From assembly GCA_031552845.1 (NCBI GenBank), contig JAVBMC010000064.1, positions 1 through 38,481 of the forward strand: a DNA stretch of 38,481 bases, in the 5' to 3' direction. Below the pieces are notes generated by a model. It ran no database searches. It had not been told where the DNA came from and saw only the letters and a list, made by a program, of their open reading frames with translations. This DNA is from JAVBMC01 sp031552845. Its GTDB lineage: Bacteria > Verrucomicrobiota > Kiritimatiellia > RFP12 > DVOR01. The position numbers were made by a program, and so were the translations under genes. This document shows positions 8,447 through 15,542 of this stretch, one piece after another (position 1 is the stretch's first letter; each line of letters begins with the position of its first letter).

Positions 8447-10510
8447 ATGAATACGATACGTCAATTCAGACAGACTCGTCTGTTCGGCACACTTGCCGTA
8501 ATGCTGGGATTCATGCTGGCGGTAACCCTAAACGTAACTGCCGTAGACTACACTTGGACAGGCGATGGGGATGGAACGTTATGGAACGATTCTGAAAATT
8601 GGACAGCGACTTCTATCGGTTATCCTGGAAAAGGCGCAGGGGATGTGGCTGCTATTCAAATGAATGCAGGCATTATTCTCTCCGAGAACTTTGCCATAAA
8701 TCAATTAAGGAAAAATGGCAGTTTGGATATGGAGAATCCTGCTGTAATTCGTATCAGAGGTGGAGGGCTTACGTTTAATGGCAATAATCCACTTTTTGAA
8801 GTTGGTTGCAAGCTGGCTGACACCACCGTGTCAAATTCGCGATCTACACGAATGTTTGTTGAAAATACAGATATCCGTATCGGCTCTCCTGCACAACTAG
8901 GGCGTTTTGCTGTTACATATTATGGGACTACTGATCTCAAGGCAACCAGCAAAGGATGGTATACTCAAACCAATGGAAGTTTTAGTGCCTATTTAAGTTT
9001 TTTATATGTTGGCAATTGTCAGGAGAATAAGGTCATAGCACCTATTCAGGGAACTCTTGATTTACGTGCTGTTGACAACGTGGATATTACAGTCGCTGGA
9101 CCTCTCTGGGTGCATGGCAGCCGGAATGTTGGACTCGGCGAATTGTTGCTAGGCAACAATGCTAGTTTAATTGGCGGTGATCGTACTACGGTCACACCTT
9201 CTGGGAATTTCTATGCAGGATATCTCGATGGTAGCACTAGTGTTGGATTTCACGGAACAAGTGTTTTCTCGGTTGTCTCTGGCAATATCGATCTGCGATA
9301 TGACTTGATGCGTTTTGGTTCTCATGAAATTAATGGTTCGGGTGCATTAGGAACTCTTGCGTCAACCACGATTATTGGCCCAGCGACCGCCATGAAACTA
9401 GAGGCTAATCAGTTGTTTGTTGGGGCAGGTGCCGGAAACGGCGTCATCGTGGACTCATTGTTTGCTGCCCCCGGGACACAGAATGGTGAGGTTAAAGTAA
9501 ATACAAGTTTTCAACTTGGCAGTGGACGAAGCACGCGAGATGCTTCAATGAACTTAGGAACAAATTGGACCTTTAAAGTTGGGACGGCAGAAGAGCCGGC
9601 TAATCTGTTTGCAGCTGCATATTATTACTCATACTACTCTTGGCAGACAAACTATGCTACTTTGACAATGCAAGGCGGTAGTTTTGAGGCTTATTGTACG
9701 AATTACTTTGGAGTCGGTTCTTATGTAGGAGGGAACAACTCGGCGATAAATGGTATTATTGCCTTAAGCAATCTGACAAATGTTGTAATTAAAACGCCGA
9801 CTTTAAAGGTCGGCTGTTGGGATTGGAACTCTTCAACGTTAATACCCTCATATGGGTTAATTGATTTGAAGTCATCCAAGAATATCAGAATCGATGCTGA
9901 TGTCCTCAAAGTTGGGGCAATGGCCAATGCTGTAGGCAATGAGTTGGCCTCCGGCGCAATGTATCTTGGGGAGGGAACTGCAGTAGTTGGAGACCTTTCG
10001 CTGGCATATCCTTTCAGTTCTGGAGCTAAAGGGGCTTATGGAACATTGGGGCTAAATGGTATGCAGATGGCTGTAACGAACTCATTTGTTCTTGGCAATC
10101 GTGGAGCCATTACAAGTGTAGTAGAAGGGATTTCATCCGGAATTGTACTATCTGGTCTACTGAGTACAAACAAGCCTGTCAATTTTACGACGAAGTGGTA
10201 TGGCACAAACACCATTATTTTTGTTGAACAACCAAGATTGTCGAAGCGTGATAATCAGGTTGTCCCTCTTAATACGCTGGTAGGCGCAACGGATATGTAT
10301 TGGGGTTTTGCTTGGGAAGGGAATCATGTGGACGATATCAAGGCCATGTGGGATCGTGATGGAGGTTCCGGTAAGATTCAGGTGGTGGATAATCTGACGG
10401 ATGAATATGCGAATAGGGTGGATGTATTTTATGATGCAGTCACGGCAACCACCTACATTGGCTTCCCCTATCGGGAGACGCCAGCCGCTACACGTGTTCA
10501 ATTGTTTTAA
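8447..10510 (+). CDS. Secreted beta-rich protein, paralogue A
   Basis: This is a 687-residue exported protein of unknown function. A clean signal peptide occupies about 1-32 (RLFGTLAVMLGFMLAVTLNV, cleavage near TAVD). The mature protein opens with DYTWTGDGDGTLWNDSENWT, the module that begins many PVC 'autotransporter-associated beta-strand' proteins. Long runs of alternating small and hydrophobic residues with Gly, Asn and Thr suggest a beta-helix. No PEP-CTERM, LPXTG or autotransporter barrel is seen; it ends TYIGFPYRETPAATRVQLF. A strong ribosome site GGAGG lies seven bases before the ATG. It follows the anti-sigma-like gene by 47 bases with no terminator between, so it may be co-transcribed with sigma and anti-sigma. 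It is visibly more AT-rich than neighbouring metabolic genes. It is homologous along its whole length to the genes on both sides. Confidence 0.8.
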   Translation: MNTIRQFRQTRLFGTLAVMLGFMLAVTLNVTAVDYTWTGDGDGTLWNDSENWTATSIGYPGKGAGDVAAIQMNAGIILSENFAINQLRKNGSLDMENPAVIRIRGGGLTFNGNNPLFEVGCKLADTTVSNSRSTRMFVENTDIRIGSPAQLGRFAVTYYGTTDLKATSKGWYTQTNGSFSAYLSFLYVGNCQENKVIAPIQGTLDLRAVDNVDITVAGPLWVHGSRNVGLGELLLGNNASLIGGDRTTVTPSGNFYAGYLDGSTSVGFHGTSVFSVVSGNIDLRYDLMRFGSHEINGSGALGTLASTTIIGPATAMKLEANQLFVGAGAGNGVIVDSLFAAPGTQNGEVKVNTSFQLGSGRSTRDASMNLGTNWTFKVGTAEEPANLFAAAYYYSYYSWQTNYATLTMQGGSFEAYCTNYFGVGSYVGGNNSAINGIIALSNLTNVVIKTPTLKVGCWDWNSSTLIPSYGLIDLKSSKNIRIDADVLKVGAMANAVGNELASGAMYLGEGTAVVGDLSLAYPFSSGAKGAYGTLGLNGMQMAVTNSFVLGNRGAITSVVEGISSGIVLSGLLSTNKPVNFTTKWYGTNTIIFVEQPRLSKRDNQVVPLNTLVGATDMYWGFAWEGNHVDDIKAMWDRDGGSGKIQVVDNLTDEYANRVDVFYDAVTATTYIGFPYRETPAATRVQLF

Positions 10511-10548
10511 TTGAGCGCGCACGTCTAGTTTTAAAAGAGGGGGTGCTT

Positions 10549-10590
10549 AACCGCTGCAGGCCAATATAAGCCTGTAGCGGTTTTTCTTTT
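10549..10590 (+). terminator. Intrinsic terminator after paralogue A
   Basis: A 13-bp stem with one G-T pair (AACCGCTGCAGGC with GCCTGTAGCGGTT) surrounds the loop CAATATAA and is followed by TTTCTTTT. A near-copy follows paralogue B. The remaining 108 bases up to paralogue B show no clear promoter of the housekeeping type. Confidence 0.85.
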
Positions 10591-10698
10591 GCAATGTTGG
10601 AACATCATCCGCCGCACGGACTGAATTGTTGTAATAAGCGTATTGTCCGAGTTTAACATTAATGGTGGGGCTAACCAATTCAACACGAAGGTGATGAA

Positions 10699-12771
10699 AT
10701 GAGCACAATCAACCAAATTGGACAGACGCGACTATTCGGCAGTTTTGCCGCAATGCTGGGCTTCATGGTGGTTCTCACACAGAGCGCAGTTGCTGTTGAC
10801 TATACGTGGTCGGGCGCAAGCGGTGAAGCATCTTGGAACGATCCCGCTAATTGGGGCCAATCAATAAATTATCCTGGCAAGGTTGCTGGCGATGGAGCGT
10901 CCATCACAATGGATGCAGATATTGTATTGCCGGGCGTTTATACCTTCAGGTATTTCTACAAAAACGGAAGTTATGATGAAGATGTTCCGGCGGTTATCAA
11001 TATCACTGGCGGTGGAATGGCATTGACAGGTGGGACTGATCCCCGCTTTGAAGTCGGCGCCAAGTTGTTTGATAATACAAGCGCCAGCACCAGTCGGGCT
11101 GCTGAAATGTTTGTTAATGGCACTGATATCCGTGTCGGTAATCCTGACCTCTTGGGGAGGGTGGCTGTTGCATATTGTGGTAATGTAGATATGACCAGCA
11201 AGGGATTTTATAAGCAGGTTGCCGGAAGCTTTCGTGCTTATTTGAATTCCTTTTATGTTGCTTGTGGAACAACTGGTCACACGAGCTCACCTGTTCAAGG
11301 GACTTTTGATTTGCGTGAAGTGGATGATGTTGAAATCACGGTTGCAAGAGATTTTATTATCCATGGTAATCGTGACGTGGGATTGGGCGAGCTGTTGTTG
11401 GGTAAACGTGTAAATCTGGTTGGCGGTTCTCAGGCTCCCTTGCCACCTGCGGATTCGTTTAGGGCCGGACACTTAGATGGTTCCACACGTTCGAGTTACA
11501 CAGGAACGAGCGTGTTTTCGGTTGTTTCCGGTAATGTAGATTTGCGTTATCATCGTATGTATTTCGGGATGCAGGAAGCAGGCGGCAATGCAACTCTTTC
11601 TCCTGGGTATTTAAAAGCAACAGCATCATTTGGTCCGGAGACAGCCGTTAAACTTGAAGCTAATGAATTGATGGTTGGTGCTGGCACTTCTAATGGAACT
11701 ATTGTCGAATCGTTGTTTGATGCCACAGGCACAGAGAATGGGGAGATTACTGTCAACTCAATGTTCAAGCTTGGTTCCGGAAAAACAACCTGTATGGGAG
11801 AAATGTATTTAGGGACAAATTGGAGTTTCGTCGTTGGAACGCCTGATAATCCCGCCAATTTGATAGAATTTGCCGCCAATTGGAATATTCAGAACTGGCA
11901 GACGAACTACTCTACTTTCTATATGAAGGGCGGTAGCTTTGAAGCTTACTGCACTAATTACTTGGCGATTGCGTATTTCTTCAGAGGTAGCACCAATGTT
12001 GATATCGATGGACGGGTTGTCTTTGACGGCCTGACTAATGTTGTCATTCAAACCCCAAAACTGGCCGTAGGAAGTTGGGCACCAACAACTGGAAACGTCT
12101 ACGCGCCTACGCTTTACGGCCTGCTCGATCTTCAAACCTCAGAGAATATCCAAATAAATGTCGACACTTTCTTGCTTGGCAATACCCCCAGTAACTTGGG
12201 CACCGGCGATACCCGTGGATTAGCTTATCTTGGTCAAGGTTCTGCTATTGTTGGCTCATTAGCACTTGCATGCCCTGTAGTAAAAACAACAGAAATTATA
12301 AACGGTGCTTACGGAACGTTGGTATTGGATGGTATGCAAATGTCGGTGACCAATTCATTTATGTTAGGCAATCGCGGCGTTATAACAAGTATTGTCAACC
12401 AAGTCTCCTCCGGAATTGTGTTGTCCGATGCGCTCGCTGACAATACAGCCGCCAGTTTTGATGAAAAATGGTGCGGAACTAATACCATCGTATTTGTCAC
12501 CCCGCCAACAGTAACGAAACGTGACAACCAGATTATCCCCTTAAATTCATTTGCCGGTGCATCTGCTGTGTATTGGGGGTTTGCTTGGGAAGGCGAGCAC
12601 ACCGAAGATCTGCTCGCGTTGTGGACTGCCGGTAAGATTCAGGTCGTGGATAATCTGACGGATGAATATGCGAATAGGGTGGATGTGTTTTATGATGAGG
12701 TCACGGCAACCACCTACATTGGCTTCCCGTATCGGGAGTCACCAGCAGCTACGCGCGTTGAGTTGTTTTAA
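10699..12771 (+). CDS. Secreted beta-rich protein, paralogue B
   Basis: This 690-residue exported protein is a full-length paralogue of the preceding gene. The signal peptide is about 1-32 (RLFGSFAAMLGFMVVLTQSA, cleavage near AVAVD), and the mature chain opens with DYTWSGASGEASWNDPANWG. It shares the internal landmarks GGGMALTGG, FEVGAKLFD, FDLREVDDVEITVARDF, GELLLG, MQMSVTNSFMLGNRG and YWGFAWEGEH. Beta-helix architecture is likely; no catalytic motif is recognised. The last 47 codons and the 3' region are almost identical in DNA to those of paralogue A although the rest has diverged, which suggests gene conversion. A terminator lies between A and B, so B probably has its own promoter. A purine-rich GAAGGTGATGAAATG precedes and includes the start. 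Role unknown; a surface, matrix or adhesion structure is plausible. Confidence 0.8.
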   Translation: MSTINQIGQTRLFGSFAAMLGFMVVLTQSAVAVDYTWSGASGEASWNDPANWGQSINYPGKVAGDGASITMDADIVLPGVYTFRYFYKNGSYDEDVPAVINITGGGMALTGGTDPRFEVGAKLFDNTSASTSRAAEMFVNGTDIRVGNPDLLGRVAVAYCGNVDMTSKGFYKQVAGSFRAYLNSFYVACGTTGHTSSPVQGTFDLREVDDVEITVARDFIIHGNRDVGLGELLLGKRVNLVGGSQAPLPPADSFRAGHLDGSTRSSYTGTSVFSVVSGNVDLRYHRMYFGMQEAGGNATLSPGYLKATASFGPETAVKLEANELMVGAGTSNGTIVESLFDATGTENGEITVNSMFKLGSGKTTCMGEMYLGTNWSFVVGTPDNPANLIEFAANWNIQNWQTNYSTFYMKGGSFEAYCTNYLAIAYFFRGSTNVDIDGRVVFDGLTNVVIQTPKLAVGSWAPTTGNVYAPTLYGLLDLQTSENIQINVDTFLLGNTPSNLGTGDTRGLAYLGQGSAIVGSLALACPVVKTTEIINGAYGTLVLDGMQMSVTNSFMLGNRGVITSIVNQVSSGIVLSDALADNTAASFDEKWCGTNTIVFVTPPTVTKRDNQIIPLNSFAGASAVYWGFAWEGEHTEDLLALWTAGKIQVVDNLTDEYANRVDVFYDEVTATTYIGFPYRESPAATRVELF

Positions 12772-12807
12772 ATGAGAGCGCACGTTTAGTTAAAAAAGGG
12801 GATGCTT

Positions 12808-12850
12808 AACCGCTGCAGACCAATATAAGCCTGTGGCGGCTTTTCTTTGT
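12808..12850 (+). terminator. Intrinsic terminator after paralogue B
   Basis: This is a diverged copy of the terminator after paralogue A: AACCGCTGCAGAC pairs with GCCTGTGGCGGCT around the same CAATATAA loop, then TTTCTTTGTTTC. Two mismatches and two wobble pairs make it weaker than its sister. Confidence 0.65.
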
Positions 12851-12853
12851 TTC

Positions 12854-12881
12854 TTGAAATATCCCGTCAATCTGCTAAACT
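12854..12881 (+). promoter_or_regulatory. Housekeeping-type promoter of the 42-codon mini-gene
   Basis: TTGAAA at 12854 and TAAACT at 12876 are separated by 16 bases, a good match to the sigma-70 consensus. Transcription would start near 12888, giving an untranslated leader of about 75 bases before the small ORF. Confidence 0.5.
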
Positions 12882-12902
12882 GCATCCCATTGATTCCATT
12901 GG

Positions 12903-12914
12903 GTGACCGGTCAC
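12903..12914. promoter_or_regulatory. 12-bp perfect palindrome in the mini-gene leader
   Basis: GTGACCGGTCAC is an exact palindrome about 15 bases after the predicted start of transcription. It could be an operator for a dimeric repressor. A related TCACCGG occurs again just before the small ORF start. Confidence 0.4.
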
Positions 12915-12961
12915 TGACGCTTTGACGCATACCGGAACCCAAGCCTGAAGGAGTCACCGGC

Positions 12962-13090
12962 ATGCAGGTTATCCGTTTGTTTGATAGGTTGCTCAATGCC
13001 AAAAGAAATGGAATTCAACGCACATTGGTCAAGTTCTACGCAGGCTTTGGTTTTGCAGCATCCCATTGTCTGATTAAATTTCCACATTAA
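12962..13090 (+). CDS. Small ORF, 42 residues, basic, function unknown
   Basis: ATG CAG GTT opens a 42-codon frame ending in TAA. The product begins MQVIRLFDRLLNAKRNGIQR and ends AASHCLIKFPH; it is basic, with an amphipathic-looking N-terminus and a short hydrophobic stretch near FYAGFGFAAS. Support for a real gene is positional: a strong AAGGAG ribosome site sits eight bases before the ATG, a good promoter lies upstream, and an intrinsic terminator lies downstream. Nothing else occupies the 430 bases between paralogue B and thioredoxin. I do not recognise the protein. It may instead be a leader peptide within a structured RNA, since the two ends of the region pair (13011-13021 with 13099-13109). 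Confidence is moderate that it is transcribed and low that the peptide is functional. Confidence 0.4.
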   Translation: MQVIRLFDRLLNAKRNGIQRTLVKFYAGFGFAASHCLIKFPH

Positions 13091-13109
13091 GGCACAGCGC
13101 GTGGAATTC
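13011..13109 (+). other. Long-range pairing across the end of the small ORF
   Basis: GAATTCAACGC at 13011-13021 can pair with GCGTGGAATTC at 13099-13109 (10 of 11 positions), enclosing 77 bases that include the small ORF stop codon. With the downstream terminator this would give a folded RNA end. A chance match is possible because GAATTC is self-complementary. Confidence 0.3.
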
Positions 13110-13177
13110 TTCAGGTTAACGACCGAGGCAATAAAAGAGTAAGCAGGATGTAATAGGGGTTGTACATAACGATTAAG

Positions 13178-13207
13178 AAAGGCGCGGATTCCGCGCTTTT
13201 CTTTTTC
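13178..13207 (+). terminator. Intrinsic terminator of the mini-gene
   Basis: AAAGGCGCGG and CCGCGCTTTT form a 10-bp stem around ATT, followed by CTTTTTC. No other gene lies upstream of it within 400 bases, which supports a transcript from the small ORF region. Confidence 0.8.
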
Positions 13208-13239
13208 TAGGTGCTCCTTAAGGGGATATCTTTTTGTGT

Positions 13240-13268
13240 TTGTTTTGCGGTGGGGGTTTTGGTATAAT
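13240..13268 (+). promoter_or_regulatory. Promoter of the thioredoxin gene
   Basis: A perfect TATAAT at 13263-13268 lies 17 bases after TTGTTT at 13240. The ATG of thioredoxin is 35 bases downstream, giving a short leader with a GGAGG ribosome site. Confidence 0.6.
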
Positions 13269-13302
13269 GAGGGTTTTAGTTTGGCCTTATTGGAGGTGTA
13301 TT

Positions 13303-13629
13303 ATGGCTGGTTTGGTTGTTGAGTTGGCGGCGGGTGATTTTGATGCGGCAGTGACGAAGGGCGTGGTGCTGGTGGATTTTTGGGCGCCGTGGTGCGGGCC
13401 GTGCCGGATGCAGGGGCCGATTTTGGATCAGCTGGCGCCGCAGTTTGAAGGTCGGGCGGTGTTTGCTAAGGTGAATGTGGACGAAGCACGGGAATTGGCG
13501 GTGAAGTTTGGGATTAAGAGCATCCCGGCGCTGTTGATTCTGAAGGATGGTGAAGTGAAGCAGACGTTGGTCGGCTTGCAGCAGGCGGCGGCGTTGTCGA
13601 AAGCGTTGGAAGACGTTATCGCCGGTTAA
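13303..13629 (+). CDS. trxA: Thioredoxin
   Basis: This small cytoplasmic dithiol reductant transfers electrons from thioredoxin reductase to ribonucleotide reductase and other disulfide targets. The 108-residue protein has the classical active site WAPWCGPCRM near residue 30, the cis-proline segment IKSIPALLI near residue 73, and the C-terminal helix ending ALEDVIAG. Length is exactly that of single-domain thioredoxins, with no signal peptide. The start is the ATG at 13303, seven bases after GGAGG; the in-frame ATG at 13234 lies upstream of the TATAAT box and would add a Cys-rich leader, so it is rejected. It stands alone with its own promoter, 76 bases before alaS, with a weak hairpin between. 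Confidence 0.94.
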   Translation: MAGLVVELAAGDFDAAVTKGVVLVDFWAPWCGPCRMQGPILDQLAPQFEGRAVFAKVNVDEARELAVKFGIKSIPALLILKDGEVKQTLVGLQQAAALSKALEDVIAG

Positions 13630-13653
13630 GCTTTTTAATTTTGAGTATCTAAA

Positions 13654-13673
13654 GGGCAGGGAAGTCCTGTCCC
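13654..13673 (+). terminator. Possible weak terminator between thioredoxin and alaS
   Basis: GGGCAGG pairs with CCTGTCCC with one bulged base, followed after seven bases by TTTTGTCGTTT. The T-tract is broken and displaced, so termination would be partial at best. Confidence 0.3.
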
Positions 13674-13705
13674 GAGTGTGTTTTGTCGTTTAGTGAGGTT
13701 GGGTT

Positions 13706-15490
13706 ATGACGGCTGTTGAGTTGCGGAAGAGGTATTTGGAGTTTTTTGTCTCGAAGGGGCATGCAGTAATTTCGGGGGCGTCGCTGATTCCGGAGAATGA
13801 CCCGACGGTGTTGTTTACGACGGCGGGGATGCATCCGCTGGTGCCGTATCTGCTGGGAGAGAAGCATCCGGCCGGGACACGCTTGACGGACGTGCAGAAG
13901 TGTATCCGTACGGGCGATATTGATGCGGTGGGGGATGATTGCCATTTGACGTTTTTTGAGATGTTGGGCAATTGGTCGCTGGGGGATTATTTTAAAAAGG
14001 AAGCGATCACGTGGTCGTATGAGTTTTTGACGAGGGTATTGGGCTTTGACCCGGCGCGCTTGAGCGTAACGGTGTTTGAGGGCGATGCCGATGCGCCGCG
14101 GGATGAGGAATCGGCGGAGTATTGGATGGCGTGCGGGATTCCGCCGGAGCGGATCTTTGCGCTGCCGAAGGCGGATAATTGGTGGGGGCCGGCGGGGACG
14201 ACGGGCCCTTGCGGACCAGATACGGAGATGTTTATCGATACGCAGAGGGAGGCGTGTTCGCCGGAGTGCCGTCCGGGCTGCCACTGCGGGAAGTATCTTG
14301 AGATTTGGAACGACGTCTTTATGCAGTATAATAAGACGGCGGAGGGGAAGTTTGAGCCGTTGAAGCAGAGTAATGTGGATACGGGCATGGGCGTGGAGCG
14401 GACGATTTGCATGTTGCAGGGCCGCAAGACGGTGTATGAAACGGAGCTGTTCGCGCCGTTGATGGCGGAGATTGAGAAGCTCTCGACACTGTCTCCGAGC
14501 GAGGCCGAGAAGACGAAGGCGATGCGGATTATCGCCGACCATATCCGTTCGTCGGTGTTTATTCTGGGCGACCCCAAGGGCGGCGTGAAGCCGGGTAATG
14601 TGGGAGCGAATTATGTATTGCGCCGCTTGATTCGCCGGACGGTGCGGTATGCGAAGGTGCTGGGAATTTCGCCGAGCTTTACGCAGAAGCTGGCCGAGCT
14701 TGTCATCGGTACGTATGCCGATGTTTATCCGGAGCTGAAAGCTAAGCAGGCGGAGATTGTCGGCGAGCTGTCGGCTGAAGAAGAACGTTTTGAGAAGACG
14801 CTGAACGCCGGACAGCGGGAGTTTGATAAAGTGTCAGGCGCGTTGAAGCAACATGGGCAGGCGCAGCTTTCGGGGCGTACGGCGTTTAAATTGTACGATA
14901 CGTACGGGTTCCCGCTGGAGATGACGCAGGAGCTGGCAGCAGAGCAGGGGTTGACTGTTGATGTTGCAGGCTTTGATGAGGCTTTCAAGAAGCATCAGGA
15001 GCTGTCGAAGCAGGGCGAGGGTTCGTTTAAGGGCGGACTGGCTGACCACAGTGAAGTGACGACGCGCCTGCACACGGCCACACATTTGCTGCACAAGGCG
15101 TTGCAGATGGTGTTGGGGCCGAACGCGACGCAGAAGGGTTCCAACATTACGCCAGAACGTTTGCGGTTTGACTTTGCGCATCCGCAGAAGATGACGCCCG
15201 AGGAGCTACAGAAAGTAGAGGCGTTAGTGAATGACGTGATTGGCCGTGCGTTGCCGATTACCGTCGAGACGATGTCGTTGGAGCAGGCAAAGGCGCAGGG
15301 TGCCACCGCGCTGTTCTCCGGCAAGTATGACGAGCAGGTCAAGGTGTATACGGTGGGTGATTTCTCCAAGGAAGTCTGCGGCGGGCCGCATGCGGGAAAT
15401 ACGTCTGAGTTGAAGAAGTTCAAGATCGTGAAGGAAGAGGCGTCTTCTGCCGGCGTGCGGCGGATCAAGGCGGTATTGCAGGGGGAGTAA
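13706..15490 (+). CDS. alaS: Alanyl-tRNA synthetase, short form without C-terminal domain
   Basis: This enzyme charges tRNA-Ala with alanine and edits Ser/Gly mistakes. The 594-residue protein has a complete class II catalytic core from residue 1: FTTAGMHPLVPYLLGE, then TFFEMLGNWSLGDYF (motif 2 region), then DTGMGVERTICML (motif 3 region). The tRNA-recognition helices follow. An editing domain at about 455-560 has the metal ligands HTATHLLH and KEVCGGPH. It ends directly after SSAGVRRIKAVLQGE. Usual bacterial AlaRS is about 870 residues; the DHHA1/C-Ala region that helps dimerisation and tRNA elbow binding is absent. There are only 52 bases before the next gene and no remnant in any frame, so this is not a recent frameshift. 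Short forms of this kind are known in some candidate phyla. A GAGG site precedes the ATG. Confidence 0.93.
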   Translation: MTAVELRKRYLEFFVSKGHAVISGASLIPENDPTVLFTTAGMHPLVPYLLGEKHPAGTRLTDVQKCIRTGDIDAVGDDCHLTFFEMLGNWSLGDYFKKEAITWSYEFLTRVLGFDPARLSVTVFEGDADAPRDEESAEYWMACGIPPERIFALPKADNWWGPAGTTGPCGPDTEMFIDTQREACSPECRPGCHCGKYLEIWNDVFMQYNKTAEGKFEPLKQSNVDTGMGVERTICMLQGRKTVYETELFAPLMAEIEKLSTLSPSEAEKTKAMRIIADHIRSSVFILGDPKGGVKPGNVGANYVLRRLIRRTVRYAKVLGISPSFTQKLAELVIGTYADVYPELKAKQAEIVGELSAEEERFEKTLNAGQREFDKVSGALKQHGQAQLSGRTAFKLYDTYGFPLEMTQELAAEQGLTVDVAGFDEAFKKHQELSKQGEGSFKGGLADHSEVTTRLHTATHLLHKALQMVLGPNATQKGSNITPERLRFDFAHPQKMTPEELQKVEALVNDVIGRALPITVETMSLEQAKAQGATALFSGKYDEQVKVYTVGDFSKEVCGGPHAGNTSELKKFKIVKEEASSAGVRRIKAVLQGE

Positions 15491-15542
15491 GTTCTCCCCT
15501 TTTGCTTATCGACGCGGAGTTCAATTAAAAGGAGCATCGGTT

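Noticed and set aside
10591..10698. ECF-type promoter (GGAAC word) before secreted paralogue B
   Set aside because: A GGAAC occurs near 10599 but no consistent -10 partner is found at the same spacing upstream of the sigma gene or paralogue A, so I could not support a shared motif.
12888..12965. Cobalamin-type riboswitch in the leader of the 42-codon ORF
   Set aside because: A few words (CACTGACGC, AAGCCTGA) recall the B12 box region, but the conserved core order is not present and the leader is too short.
15491..15542. Frameshifted remainder of alaS
   Set aside because: Only 52 bases separate the stop from the next gene and none encode C-Ala-like sequence, so the short form is not a recent truncation.
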